Shown: positions 9,531-20,206 of the stretch, piece by piece
How the letters are laid out: each line of letters opens with the position of its first letter
How positions within the stretch are numbered: position 1 is the stretch's first letter
From: Strigamia acuminata
Taxonomy: Eukaryota > Arthropoda > Chilopoda > Geophilomorpha > Linotaeniidae
Direction of reading: 5' to 3'
Assembly: GCA_949358305.1 (NCBI GenBank)
Contig: OX442314.1
Coordinates: 56,491,369-56,555,368 of the forward strand
Length of the DNA stretch: 64,000 nucleotides
The notes under the pieces: generated by a model
What the model saw: only the letters and a program-made list of their open reading frames with translations
The model's database searches: none
What the model was told of the DNA's origin: nothing
Position numbers and translations under genes: made by a program

Positions 9531-9820
9531 CACACCTTCCATAGGCAGGAAGAAGTATAGGACCTTTAAAGATTCACTGGAGGAATCAAAAACACCAAAA
9601 GCTTCAACTTTAGGGAAGTTTAATGTTATGTACCAGGCTAAATGCGATTCTAAAGTAGAAATCGCAAACATGCGTTTGCAGTTTGAGCGAGAAAAACTGA
9701 ACGAGATGAAGGAGCTGGCCAGTGAGGTAGAATTAAGGCGCATCGCTTTTGAAGAAAAAAAAATTAGAGTTTGAAATTATGAAGTTTAATAAATTGTAAA
9801 ATTTATTTTTTTAAGATTCA
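9499..9820 (+). pseudogene. Coiled-coil ORF fragment, unassigned
   Basis: A 91-codon frame whose second half is a charged alpha-helix (MRLQFEREKLNEMKEL, VELRRIAFEEKK). Such tails are common in Myb/SANT- or MADF-type transposon accessory proteins, but the DNA-binding part is not visible here. After an A-run at about 9760 the coding pattern appears to continue briefly in another frame, suggesting a frameshift. Confidence 0.3.
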
Positions 9821-9873
9821 GTTAGAATATTTTATTGCATTATTATAAATAACTAAATAAATTACTAATATTC

Positions 9874-10566
9874 TTGTCTGATTTTGATTACAGTTTTTTC
9901 AGAGATACAATGCCCAAAAAAGTTGGCAAGAAACTGGGGGAAACCAACGAACAATATCAAGAAAGACTCAGGATTCAACGAGAAAGGGCTGCAAAATGCA
10001 GGGCCAACAAGAAGGTAACTTTATTGCTTCGCCAGGGAACTGCATTGCTGCACTAAACGCCCAGCGGATTGAAATGCCCGCTGCTGTGTACGCGCTTATA
10101 TTATACTGTGTTAAAACAATGTAAGGTTGTCAGGACGTTCTCCCCTGACAACCAACACAATAAAGCCAACAGTCTTAACTAAAACCTCACCTTGTCACTT
10201 CTCGGGCCTGAGTTCCTTTTGGGACTCAGGCCCAACCCAATACGAATTAATCATTGATATGAAGTCATATCACCCGCAAAGAAGGAAAAGCGTTCGGACG
10301 TGAGTGAAGAAGCCACGTTACTACGACCTGCCGAGGTTCATTACAACAAGTGGTTTTTTGCTGTTCCGCAACAACAGCTACAAGAAAACGCAATGCAGCA
10401 AATAATCGCAAAAGCATATAATGAACATCGACAGGTCTTAGTTCAACTGCAAACTGATATTGTACCAAATAATACTGCACCAATAAATGATTTTTTAAAA
10501 ATAAATGCTTTTAAGTCACCTACTCCTACTCCACAAGAATCAACAATTGCTAACAATCCGCTGTAG
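9874..10566 (+). pseudogene. Basic-region ORF split by an inserted sequence
   Basis: The first part (9874-about 10020) encodes FRDTMPKKVGKK followed by a charged basic helix, QERLRIQRERAAKCRANKK, reminiscent of a bZIP-like basic region. From about 10278 a second coding-like block starts KKEKRSDVSEE and runs to a stop at 10564-10566 with Gln-rich helices. Between them lies non-coding sequence with two perfect hairpins and AATAAA (10029-10270). The two blocks may be one gene interrupted by an insertion, or two exons. The family is not identified. Confidence 0.35.
10029..10270. repeat. LTR-like insert with two perfect hairpins
   Basis: It contains a 10-bp perfect hairpin at 10125-10134/10144-10153, AATAAA at 10159-10164, and a second 10-bp perfect hairpin at 10204-10213/10224-10233. 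The composition and hairpins resemble the LTRs of A and B. Ends and target duplication could not be fixed. Confidence 0.3.
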
Positions 10567-10639
10567 GTTGATGTGACCAATCCAGATGTTCAGCTTAATA
10601 CTAACAACATTTCTCGCTTGGTTCGAGCCCCTCCCCATC

Positions 10640-10813
10640 TTAGGTTTCAATATTTCTTTTTAAATCCCCACTTTGAACACAAGAATAAGCACACAAGTCA
10701 CACTGGAATTGTTTTTCCCTTGCATGGGTTGCAATATGACTTTTTAGTTGCCCACTTGTAATACAGGAATAAGCACACAGATGGCACTTGAATGGTTTTT
10801 CCCGGTATGAGTT
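10640..10813 (-). pseudogene. C2H2 zinc-finger exon relic (two fingers)
   Basis: Read on the minus strand, this 57-codon frame encodes tandem C2H2 fingers with a classic linker. There is a REKPFKCHLC start, a SCITSGQLKSHIATH half, then FQCDLCAYSC and SGDLKRNIET. The second finger has Asn where the first zinc His should be, and the frame then hits a TAA at 10640-10642. It therefore looks like a decayed piece of a poly-zinc-finger gene. It is too short to appear in a standard ORF listing. Confidence 0.7.
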
Positions 10814-11344
10814 ATGGCTAACATATGCTTAACAACCAATCAAATCTCCTTAAATAGCGTGTGGCTAACATACGTTGACTTATTTAAACACTATCATCAG
10901 CTATATTTTGATTATAATCATTTTCGCTGAATAAAATGGACGCCGTCAAATCAAGATCAACGAATTGCGAAGGGACCAGGCGTAAAGCACCACATGACAG
11001 AAGTTTGTTTGAATTTTCTATTTTCTAATTCGAATTTTTTTAAATTAATTAATTTTTATTTGTTCCAGACATTCAGTCGACCAAAAAGGCGCTTGAGGAA
11101 ACGAAAAATTAACTACAAACGTTGACCAGTGAGTATGATGAAGGTATGTTAATATAACTAATTTTTTAAATTTTGTGACCGATTATCGGCCACTGCAAGC
11201 TAATTAAGTTCACCTTAGAACGAGATTAGAACAAGATCTTAGGGCTCTTCTGATTGGCTGTCAATACTTCCACCAATCATCTTCAGATTCCCTAGTATAT
11301 AATGACCAATCTGAACTACCAGAATCATTATTCTCTGATCAAGC
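10814..11344. other. Non-coding spacer
   Basis: AT-rich sequence. An ATG-initiated stretch at about 10935 (MDAVKSRSTNCEGTRR..) is too short to call, and its sequence breaks off into poly-T. Possible splice-like signals occur at 11040-11150 but no gene can be built. Confidence 0.25.
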
Positions 11345-11930
11345 CATGGATCAACAAGCTACTGTTTCCAATAAAACCATCTGCTAAAAAGACTCAATGG
11401 CCGCGATTAAGAATGCGAATAACGGAAAGGATGGTAGTGAAGGCAACGCAGAAAAACCGACTCGCAATCCACTCAATAAATGGATTGATTGTCCGGTTTG
11501 CAAGAGGACAAAGAGTAATTTTTTTACCCGAAAATATGCAGTCATTGTGCGGCAACTGTTTGGGTCATGGTGTGGTTTATGGTTTGGAGCCATTGGAACG
11601 CTGGTACAGAATAAACAGAGTGTCCCGCGGTAGTCAAATCACTCCAGGGACGTGGATGTCCATCACACCTTGGTTTGCAAGAGCAAAGCCAACCGGACAT
11701 CGCGTGGACCATCAACCAAAGAGGACCACCCCAACCAACACCCAAATCCACACGAGCGACAGAAGGTGCGATTGGACTTCCCAAACCAACACCATCGACA
11801 TCGAGTTCAAAGCCAGTCGAGGACAGGGTTACCATAAGCAACCCAAAGCCCAAAAATATGAATGAGGAGCTGACGACGACCAGCAACCGGGTTCCAAAAA
11901 GCAGAAAGTGTTGGCCGTGATCCCTATTGA
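11345..11930 (+). pseudogene. Divergent, frameshifted relic of an A/B-type ORF3
   Basis: ATGGATCAACA at 11345 resembles the start of element A ORF3. About 45 codons on, the frame encodes CPVC. A second zinc half, CGNCLGHG, appears in the +1 frame. The distance between them is 46 nt, i.e. 15 codons plus one extra base, most simply an extra T in the T7 run near 11520. A and B both have exactly 15 residues between their CXXC pairs. Downstream the sequence stays Pro/Thr/Lys-rich like ORF3, in overlapping frames. I therefore read this as a third, older ORF3 lineage, inactivated. Confidence 0.6.
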
Positions 11931-12083
11931 TTTTAGTTAACTGCTGAACAAATTCTAAATGGAACTATGAATTTATATTTTGGTCACACATTTCAGCGAG
12001 AGATTTACAGTGATTCGGATGGTTATGTCACTGAGCCTCAATGGTTAGTGCTTGACGGATCTAAAAATGCTTCGGAATTCGTG

Positions 12084-12400
12084 TGAACAGCATTGGTGTA
12101 CTTGTTCGACGAGGATATCCTGCTGGAAAGCAATTATAAAAGTGGAAAATCCACAACAGGTCCAAATAAAAATAACCCACGGACTGCTTTGGATCCAAAA
12201 ATAATGAATGCCATTGGAAGTAACGGTCAATTATTTTAAATCTTTTAATTAATATTCATGTATTATTTTTAATTTTTATAGATGCAATGAAACTTAAATT
12301 TCGAAAAGCAACTGTTAGCAACCTGGGAAATTACACGAATAGGAAAATAAGTTACGATATAAAAAAAAAACCAAGGGAGCCCCGTAAAGACGGTTGCTTG
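12084..12400 (+). pseudogene. Possible BEN-domain fragment in two exons
   Basis: Exon-like block 1 (to 12225) encodes VYLFDEDILLESN, then a loop, then RTALDPKIMNAIG, which resembles the first half of BEN domains (helix, loop, LDP..I..I). A 56-bp intron follows (GT at 12226, TTTTTATAG ending 12281). Block 2 starts DAMKLKFRKAT and is basic. The phases match (G|AT). Only one domain is seen, and stops lie upstream, so it is a relic or a single exon pair of a larger gene. The BEN assignment rests on pattern memory only. Confidence 0.4.
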
Positions 12401-12479
12401 TTCTATTTATTGTTAGTTTTCAATCAGACTTTGAATAAATTATCAGTTCATGATAATCTGATATCAGACAAGTGTTGAA

Positions 12480-13041
12480 CCTTACTTTAATTGTCATATC
12501 ACAGTGTCTCACAAAATGCTAGAACTTCGGGAATTGCAAATCAGAAGTGCAACACTACCACTACCAATCATGAATCATACAGCCAACAAAACATTAGTTT
12601 TCTTCCACAATTACAAGTCATTCAGATTGCTTGTCCTTCCAAACACTTATAAAGGACATGAAAAGGTGCTGCATTAGCAATTCCAGACAGCAGTTAGAGG
12701 TAATTGGGAGCATCTTCAGACAATAGTTCAAACTGAAGAACTAGCGGAACAGTAAGCAATTAAATTTTGTAATGTCTAAATGAATTTAAAATAATTTTAA
12801 AAAAGAAGAAAAAGAAGAAAATTCTAGAAAAGATGATTGAAAGAGAAGGAAATACCAAAGCTAACCCTTCGCAGGTTACATAATTTTTAAAAACAAATTT
12901 TTAGAAAGCTGAAATGACCCTTAGTAAACCAAAGTAAAGAAGAAAAGCAATATCGGATAAACTATTACCAGAAAAGGTAGACCTGGCGAGGACTTTTAAC
13001 CGAATTTCACGTGACAACGGCAATTGTGTGTACCACAGAAT
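12480..13041. other. Degraded copy of the 4.7-5.1 kb exon and spacer
   Basis: Positions 12662-12760 match about 4985-5075, including the GTAATTGGGAGCATCTTCAG-like core and the GTAAGC donor. Stops interrupt the coding frame. The rest is A-rich with no clear feature. Confidence 0.4.
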
Positions 13042-13125
13042 AAGTTTGTCGGCGATGCGACAATAGACGACGGCTCATATGGAAGATTAATTACCGTTAA
13101 TCACAATAGAAAGGAAAAAATCTCA
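13042..13125 (+). pseudogene. Second SET-domain fragment (KMT5A-like)
   Basis: The frame encodes KFVGDATIDDGSYGRLI, then an extra dipeptide before NHNRKEK. This matches the same SET core motif as 6049-6132 (DAT.DD.S.GR.I..NH). The insertion before the NH and the broken surroundings mark it as a relic. It follows a degraded copy of the same exon that precedes the first SET fragment, so both belong to one repeated unit. Confidence 0.5.
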
Positions 13126-14465
13126 TTTTTAAACTGTGCGAATATTTAAATAGACCCATATCTCATATTTATCGCCTTAAATAATATTCCTGTTGGTGAG
13201 GAAAGGAATGTGAATGGATAAAAATGTTAAAAATATTCATCCTTTCACCGCAACTTAATTAATTGATGTTTAATTAAGTAGAGCAACTGTTAATCGCTAA
13301 GTGTTTAGATATTGATGGATACCTTGTTACAATTGCTTCATGCTGCATTCATAGAATGGAATACAGTCTTATAAGAGCAATATCATGGATTTGGTAAACG
13401 CTACACCCATAAACTAGAATGCAGGCTAACAATACCAAAGAATAAAATTCAAATTCAAAACACTTGACCAGAGCTCTCATTCAGCACCACTGGAATAAAT
13501 AACTGACCAGTGGCCCAGGGGCAACCACGAGGAGGTAGAGAGTTGGATTTCCTGCCCCCAATTCACTAAATAAAATATCTTCGATGAAACGAATCAAATT
13601 ATCAAATTACGCCCATGCGGCTGGCTAGAAATTACACAATGGCGGCGGCAAAGAAAAATCAAAATTGTGTCCACATACCTCCTTGATTGAACACCTACCA
13701 ATGTGAACAGCTTGTAATTAAATAAATTTGAAAAAATACCTGAGTAAAAATATCTTTCTTGAATTTCAGCCAGGCGAATCAAACAGGGCGTTATCAACTC
13801 GGCACCAATTTAGAAAAGGTTGCGAAATCAATCTCGAAAATATTTCAAACACCACCACCAACCAGAAGTTGAAAACCAGACCATCTAGAATAAAAATACT
13901 CGCAATGTAACTGAAGAAAAATAAAACAACTTGATGAGAAAGCCAATCGAGAATGCGACGAGTCGAAAACCAACGTACCGCTTGGCTCCATTGTGATAAT
14001 TGTGCGACGGGGTTCACATTTCGAACAACACGACCATTTTCTATATACAGAAACAATCCAATGACTGATTTATTCTTTTCGACCGATTGTGTGGAATTGA
14101 TTACTGCAAAAATTAAATTATTAACCTAAATAAATTTCCCCCAATTCACAAATTATCAAATTACGCCTACGCGGCTGACTAGAAATTCTACAATGGCGGC
14201 GGCAACGACCTGGTCAATTAAACAAAGACAATAATCAAATTGTGTCCATACAACTCCATGATTGAACCTTGGACGAACAGATTGAACACCGACCAATGTA
14301 AAAAGCTTGAATATATACCCAATGACGACGATAAACCAGAAAACGAAGAACGCGTGACCACTGACGGAAGGAACAACATCCCCGCTCCACGGTAGTGCTA
14401 CGAATACAAAGAAATGGGGTATATCAATTCGCAATTAGCCAATCACAGAGCGAGTTGGCTAAAAC
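13126..14465. repeat. Non-coding region with a diverged direct repeat
   Basis: Positions 13596-13652 and 14150-14205 are direct copies (AAATTATCAAATTACGCC, then GCGGCTG.CTAGAAATT and CAATGGCGGCGGCAA). Their downstream sequences remain partly similar (GTGTCCA.A.., GATTGAAC). They may be ends of an old element. No gene is visible. Confidence 0.4.
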
Positions 14466-14805
14466 GTCATATTGTGGCCCGCCAGACCGTGCACGCCATA
14501 CAACAGCATACAACAGCAACACAAAAAACATTCGAATTTAGTTTTATTGAGTTTTTTGATGTTTAATTGACATTTATTGATGTTTTTTGGACTTTTTTGA
14601 TGTTTTAATGATTTTTTTTTTGTTTTATTGATTTTTTATTGCTTTTTTTCAATAACCAAGGCGAGTTACGCCGTCCAATGTAAGTTTTATCCTCAATTTG
14701 CAAACTGAAGGAAAGAGATTTATATTTTTAATACCGCAAAGGCTCTCATTGAGCACGGGAAGCTAATTGAACGCGGTATCCTTTACAATGCGGGCCTAAA
14801 TTGAC

Positions 14806-15052
14806 TGAAACGACTAAATTCAATGTGTAAATTGATCAGAACGTCTAAAATAAATATCTAAATTGATCAAGAACAGTAAAATAAATGTGTAAATTGATCA
14901 AGAACAGTAAAAGAAATGTGTAAATTGATAAAGAACACTAAAATAAATGTCTAAATTGATCAAGAACACTAAAATAAATGTCTAAATTGATCAAGAACAC
15001 TAAAATTAATTTTTAAATTGACCGTACCGATTGAATTCAATATGTAAATTGC
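14806..15052. repeat. 31-bp minisatellite, about 7-8 units
   Basis: The unit TAAATTGATCAAGAACACTA plus AAATAAATGTC repeats with a 31-base period, best preserved at 14850-15010 and more diverged at both edges. It lies inside the P element, between its left end and the transposase stop, where transposase or host binding sites often sit. Confidence 0.85.
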
Positions 15053-15508
15053 GAAGGAAATCTGTTTTCTATTGCTGGGTGTTCTGTTGGAGCATTTACG
15101 GTACATATATTTATTTGTTTATTTATTTATTTATTTATCTATTTAATAAGAAGAAAAAAAACTAATATGTTGAGAATTTGGGTCAGAAGTAATGACAGCT
15201 TAGCGGCCCAAAATTCATGTAGATAAAACCATAAATAATAGATATATATCTCAGTTTAGAATTAGCTACTTGTATCCAGGTACATCGATTACAAATCATT
15301 TTTTTTTTCAAATACTCATTTCCGACATTTTATTTCATTTCCCGATTCGAAACGATTGAAGGAATGGCGCAAAATCCGAGACGAAGCTGCGAAGCGAGAT
15401 CACCGCAAAATTAATAGTTAGAATTAGAAATAATATTTAATAATTAAATAAGTAAAGAAATAATAATAAATATATTATAATAAATGCATGTTTTTAATTT
15501 CAAGAAAA

Positions 15509-18507
15509 TTAAATATTTCCACTTAATACAGCTGATGTCAGTCTTTGCTGTAATTCAGCTTTTTTACCAGATGTAGGTAGGTGGCGAGCTTTCAACTCCC
15601 GTTTTAGTTCCATAACCTATAAGAAGAGAAAAAATATATTGATAAACATATTACAATCAATGCTAATTACAATGTGTGATTACTTTAAGACTTTGAAGAG
15701 TTTGAAGTGACATATCTCCTTGGATTGCTGCTGTTGGTTCAGTGTTTGTGACTTCTATCATCTGATGTTGTATTGGTTGACTGCTGTTAACTTGGGAATT
15801 TGCAAACTGTTTTCTTTTTCTTTCGGCTCTCTTTTCACGTTGCATTTTTTGAAGAGTGGTGTTTATGTGGCGAATTCGAATGAAAGTTCGGGTTCTGACG
15901 TATATTTTGATGGCTTGCTTGTGTATATTTGGATATTTCCCTTCTAGTTGGTCACGTAAAGTTGCCATTACGTTGTAGCAGTGATTGACGCATTTTCCAT
16001 GGAATACTGTGAAATAAAATAAATTATTAAAAATTAGGAATAAATGATTTACACACTAATTAACTTACGGGCAAATGATACTTCAAATTGCTGCACTGTA
16101 AACGCCCAGTCTCTAGATGGCACTAGTAAGCCCCCCCTAGACAGGGCCTGTATCCATCCAGTATTATCCTGGACAGGTTCTAGGCACTGGTCAGTTGGTG
16201 TGCCGAGTGTACGGTCATATGAGCGACAACGAAAAGCTACATAGCCAGCAATGTAACTAAGTGCTTCCTTTGCACAATCAATAGACTTGTCATTTTTACA
16301 AATTTCTGCTGCATGACCCACCGGCCCAACATTTTGGTCACCCATGATGTCTTTCATCCCATCATCTTCAGCAATGTCTTGTCCACTGTCCACGTCTAGG
16401 CCAGCAAACAGGTCATGTGTTAAGAACTCCATCTCATCTTCAGTATTCTGTACTTCATTAATTGGCTCCTGAGAGACAGATGAGTTCTTTGAAATCTGTA
16501 TTTCTCCCGCACAAGAGCTCAAAATTAATAGCCTGATACGGTGTCTCACCTGTACAGGTTGGGGATGGTCATTAAATCCACCAAGTGACCTTATTCGTGA
16601 GAAAAAGTTCTCCAGACAGTCTTGGTTTAGACGTGAAGTCAGGAGATAAGTTCCACCAAGGGCTTTGTAATCACGAAAAAGACCGCGAAGTGACTCAATG
16701 CTTTTAATCATTCCCTCTTGAAATGGTAGAAGGCGGCCATTTGAACCTACCACTTCCATGAAGAAAATTGCTGTCTTCATTTTTTCCAGAGCCTCGTTTT
16801 GGATGTCAAATGCCATTCCAAATGCACCCTTTTTGACTTCATTTTCTACTGGAATCCGTGAATTCAGAACATCAAAGCCATCGTTAATTGTATGGAAGAA
16901 TTCTGAAGCTTCAGCATTCTTCAAAAGGTACCCAATTGCTGTTGCAGTCCTGTTGGAGAATACCTGGGCAGCCAATCTCACATTTTGACGCCCTCTCCCT
17001 GTAACATCTAAATGGGTTTGACTGAGATGAAAGTTTAGTCTCACTTCTATGCTGTCGTTATTAAGAATTGCATTCACAATTCCCTTATTTATTATTGTTC
17101 CATCTTTTAGTTTCAAGCCTTGGTCCAAGAAATGATTTCTCAGCAACTTCAGTAAGTGTGGTACGTCATAAAAAACCCAAATCCTACGATTGTCGTCCAC
17201 GGGATTCTTAAAAAAGGTTTTCGATAACGTGATATCGCATTCATTCCACACTCTCTTATTCTTCCCTCCCATGTCGTTTACAACAGCAACAACTTTCAAT
17301 CCAATCTTCTCAATTGCAGCAATGATTTCAAAAAGAAGGTCCTTCGTCATTGTCACGTCGAAATCGTAGTAAACAGGCTGTTTCCAACTTTTTTCTAGTC
17401 CTCTTGCCATCACCACCTGAACGTTGCTGTGAGGCCCAAAAATTCTATCAAAGGTCGAATCGTAACAAACTCTAGAGTCGATATTCATTTCGTCAAATGA
17501 CAGAACGCATAGGCGTTCACGATCTGTGAGGTTGGTGGTTCGAGGCTCCAACACCTTTAAAGTATTGAATATTTTAAAATTAAAATTTTTACCTTAAAAT
17601 TTAAATAATACAATACCTTTAACACTTCATGTAAAATGCCAGGTTTACATACAAAACTTCTAATCCACCGTGTTAAAGTTGTTATCCCAGGCAATGGAAG
17701 GCCTTTGCGGCGAAAATGTTCATAACTTCTCCTTGACACTGCCCTGTCTGCTAATGCGGATGCAATATCTTCATTTGACCAATGTACCCGTTTTGCATTC
17801 TTCTTGCGAGGACTTTTCAACATATATCGGACTTGCCCAGGGGTAAAAATAGTGCTTATCCTAGTTTGTAGTCTTTTTAATTTTCCCGAATGCTCATTTT
17901 TCAATCTGGCTTCCAGCAATTTTTTTTCTTTCTCAAGTGTTTTATTTTTTTTTTGCATTTTTGCATAATTTCTAGAGGCTGTTTCCGCTGTTGTTCTTGC
18001 TTTTCGAACCAAGTTCTTCAACAATTTATTTTCCTGCTTGAGAACTTTATTTTCTTCGTCAACAAAATCCGTTTCTGTGGCCTGATCATAATGAGTTTTC
18101 TTTGGTGAGATATTATTAACGATGATACGTCTTTCTTCCTTTTCAATTCGTGATTTATAACGCTGCTGTCGTCCACTTTCTTCTAAGTGTCCAAGCCCAT
18201 CGTCGTCCATTGGTAAATCATCTTTGTCAAGGTTTACATTGGGAACAGCAGTTGATTTTAACTTTCGCCTGGGAGGCAAGTTGAGTAACTCATTCCTCAG
18301 GTCTCTCTGGTAATCATCGACTGTGAAATGTTGGGAACAAATGCGCCCATCATTGGGGTTGAAGAAATCTGCTCGCTTGCATTTGACAATCCACAGTCTC
18401 CGTCTCGTGACATCAGATGGAAAGCCATGCCAAATGATGTTTTTCCCTTTGCTATTTTTTCCAGTGTTTTTGCAGCTGGCAATGGCACAGACAGCATGAT
18501 GCACCAT
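15509..18507 (-). CDS. THAP9/P-element-type transposase with SAP tail, four exons
   Basis: Exons 18507-17617, 17554-16069, 16006-15684 and 15616-15509 join in phase (0, 1, 0) with GT..AG introns of 62, 62 and 67 bp, giving 935 codons without a stop. Residues 1-90 are a THAP DNA-binding domain: C7, C12, C57 and H60 (C-X4-C-X44-C-X2-H), Trp26, and an AVPN box near 88. A Lys/Glu-rich coiled coil follows (about 150-205). The large central exon carries the P-element transposase core (LSFDEMNI, NDMGGKNK, VFYDVPHLLK, GGTYLLTSRLNQDCLENFFSR, YIAGYVA). Exon 3 continues the conserved C-terminus. The last exon encodes a SAP-like motif (ELKRELKARHLPTSGKKAELQQRL), a DNA/chromatin-binding helix pair. The start is ATG at 18507. 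It may still be active or domesticated; I cannot tell which. Confidence 0.85.
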
Positions 18508-20129
18508 GTCTCCTAAAGGATTGTATGTACCGGTATATTACTTAATTAATTAAAATCAGTACAGTATACGAATTTCAAATTTATGGTCATTTTTTGTCTA
18601 TAAGTTGCTTTGTTTACTTATTTACTTACTAATTATTTTAATTTATTTCTTTACTTATTTGCTTATCTAGTAACTAATTGTTTTAATTTATTTCTTTACT
18701 TGTTTACTTATTCCACTTTTGACCATCTTTTGGTTATTTAAGCCAAGAAATAAAAATAATGAAGAGTTTCCTGCATAAAATTCATTACTGATTAAAATTC
18801 TGAAAAAATACACAGTAATCTGTTGCATGCCCTGCTATTATTACGGTCAACTAATTTCCATTTATCAAGTCATTTATCAATTGAATTTATAAGCATCTAA
18901 AACGGGCTTTGCGTATAATAATAATAACAAATAAATAAATAAAAAATAAAAATCATTCAATATACAGTATATGCTTTTAAAAAATGATAAAAATGATGAA
19001 AATGATATAAAATACCTTTAACTTGAGAAATTTCCTTTTTTTAAATTATTTTTTTTTAAGTTTATACAAAAAAATTACCTTTAGAAGTCCTAATGCATAC
19101 ATTTTTCATTTTTCAAGCTTAGCTAAAGTAAGTAAAATATTTTTTCCATTTGAAAGACCCGTGTTCATGCAAAAGTCCCATCAAACCGGTAATTTTCACT
19201 CCTACATGAACGCACAAAAAGTCACTAACTGTATTTCTTATTACAACGAATATAACAAAGTCTAATGATTGTCTGTGTTTTATTACTTTTTTGCCATGTT
19301 TTTTGCTAGTTTTAATGTTCTAATTACGAGTGCATACTTCGTTGAATTGATACCAAATAAAAAAGAGAAGAACTGATCGAGTTTCATGGTAAAAAATATA
19401 CATATATCCTACACATTAGTCTCTCTTTTATTTGGATAAAAAAGAAAAAAAAAATTGATTGAAAGCTTACCTTCTGTCTTTTACTTCTTCTGTAGTTTGC
19501 ACCACACTGCGTATCTTCTTTAATTTTGTTTCCTGTCTTCAAAGTGACTTAACCTCTCGAAGGGATCGATGTTTTCGATGTTTTCGACCAATTGATAGCT
19601 ACATTTGAGGAATTGAAAATAGAAGTTTAATTTTTTGAAATTTGAGTGCATATTTTTAACAAAACCAATTTTCAACATTCTTACCAATTTTCAACCAATT
19701 TTTTACTGATTTTTGCGATAAAATTCCAATTTTTAGAGATTCTTATCATAAAAGTTTTTATTTTTTGTTCATAAGTTGCTTTGTTTACTTACCAAATGTG
19801 ATTGATGTTACTCAAAACTTCGAAATTAATACATCAAATGATCCCAGGATTTCTGATAAGAATTAATCAGACTATTAGTTGTTATAAGTACAAACTTCAA
19901 ATTTATTTGGTCATTTTTTGTTTACATTTTTTGTTTACTTACCAAATGTGATTAATGTTCCTCAAAACTTCTAATCTACTGCATCAAATGATCCCAAGAT
20001 ATCTGATTATAATTAATCAGACTATTAGTTGTTATAAATACATTCATTATTAATTAAAACACTCAAAACTTACACTAGTGCACCAATTGTTTTGCCGCTA
20101 CGTAGCCTTGTTCTGTTCGCGCCTTTCTT
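18508..20129. other. P-element 5' non-coding region
   Basis: About 1.6 kb of AT-rich sequence upstream of the transposase ATG, presumably holding its promoter. A 79-codon ORF at 19023 is low in complexity and not believable. The noteworthy content is the direct-repeat pair described separately. Confidence 0.5.
19781..20040. repeat. Two 110-bp direct repeats, 150 bp apart
   Basis: 19781-19890 and 19931-20040 align along their whole length: TTGTTTACTTACCAAATGTG, then CTCAAAACTTC, CATCAAATGATCCCA, and AATTAATCAGACTATTAGTTGTTATA. They lie just inside the right end of the P element. A shorter related phrase (ATAAGTTGCTTTGTTTACTTA) occurs at about 18600. Confidence 0.85.
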
Positions 20130-20206
20130 GGGCCACAATATGACATCATGCGCGCATAATGGCGAAACTGGTTTTTCGACGCGCACCCCCTATTGGTCTT
20201 ACCTTC

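Larger units (their letters stand above)
14466..20150 (-). mobile_element. P-superfamily DNA transposon with intact-looking gene
   Basis: An inverted repeat, GTCATATTGTGGCCC, occurs at 14466-14480 and, in reverse complement, at 20130-20144. The right terminus read inward begins CATGATG, as do the termini of the Drosophila P element. Between them is a four-exon P-type transposase gene on the minus strand, a 31-bp minisatellite and a pair of 150-bp-spaced direct repeats. The left terminus lacks the CATGAT hexamer and I find no 8-bp target duplication, so the left end may be altered or misplaced. Element A landed about 56 bp outside the right end. Confidence 0.7.

Noticed and set aside
14825-15040. 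CRISPR-like array
   Set aside because: The 31-bp units are contiguous without unique spacers and lie inside a eukaryotic transposon. It is a minisatellite.
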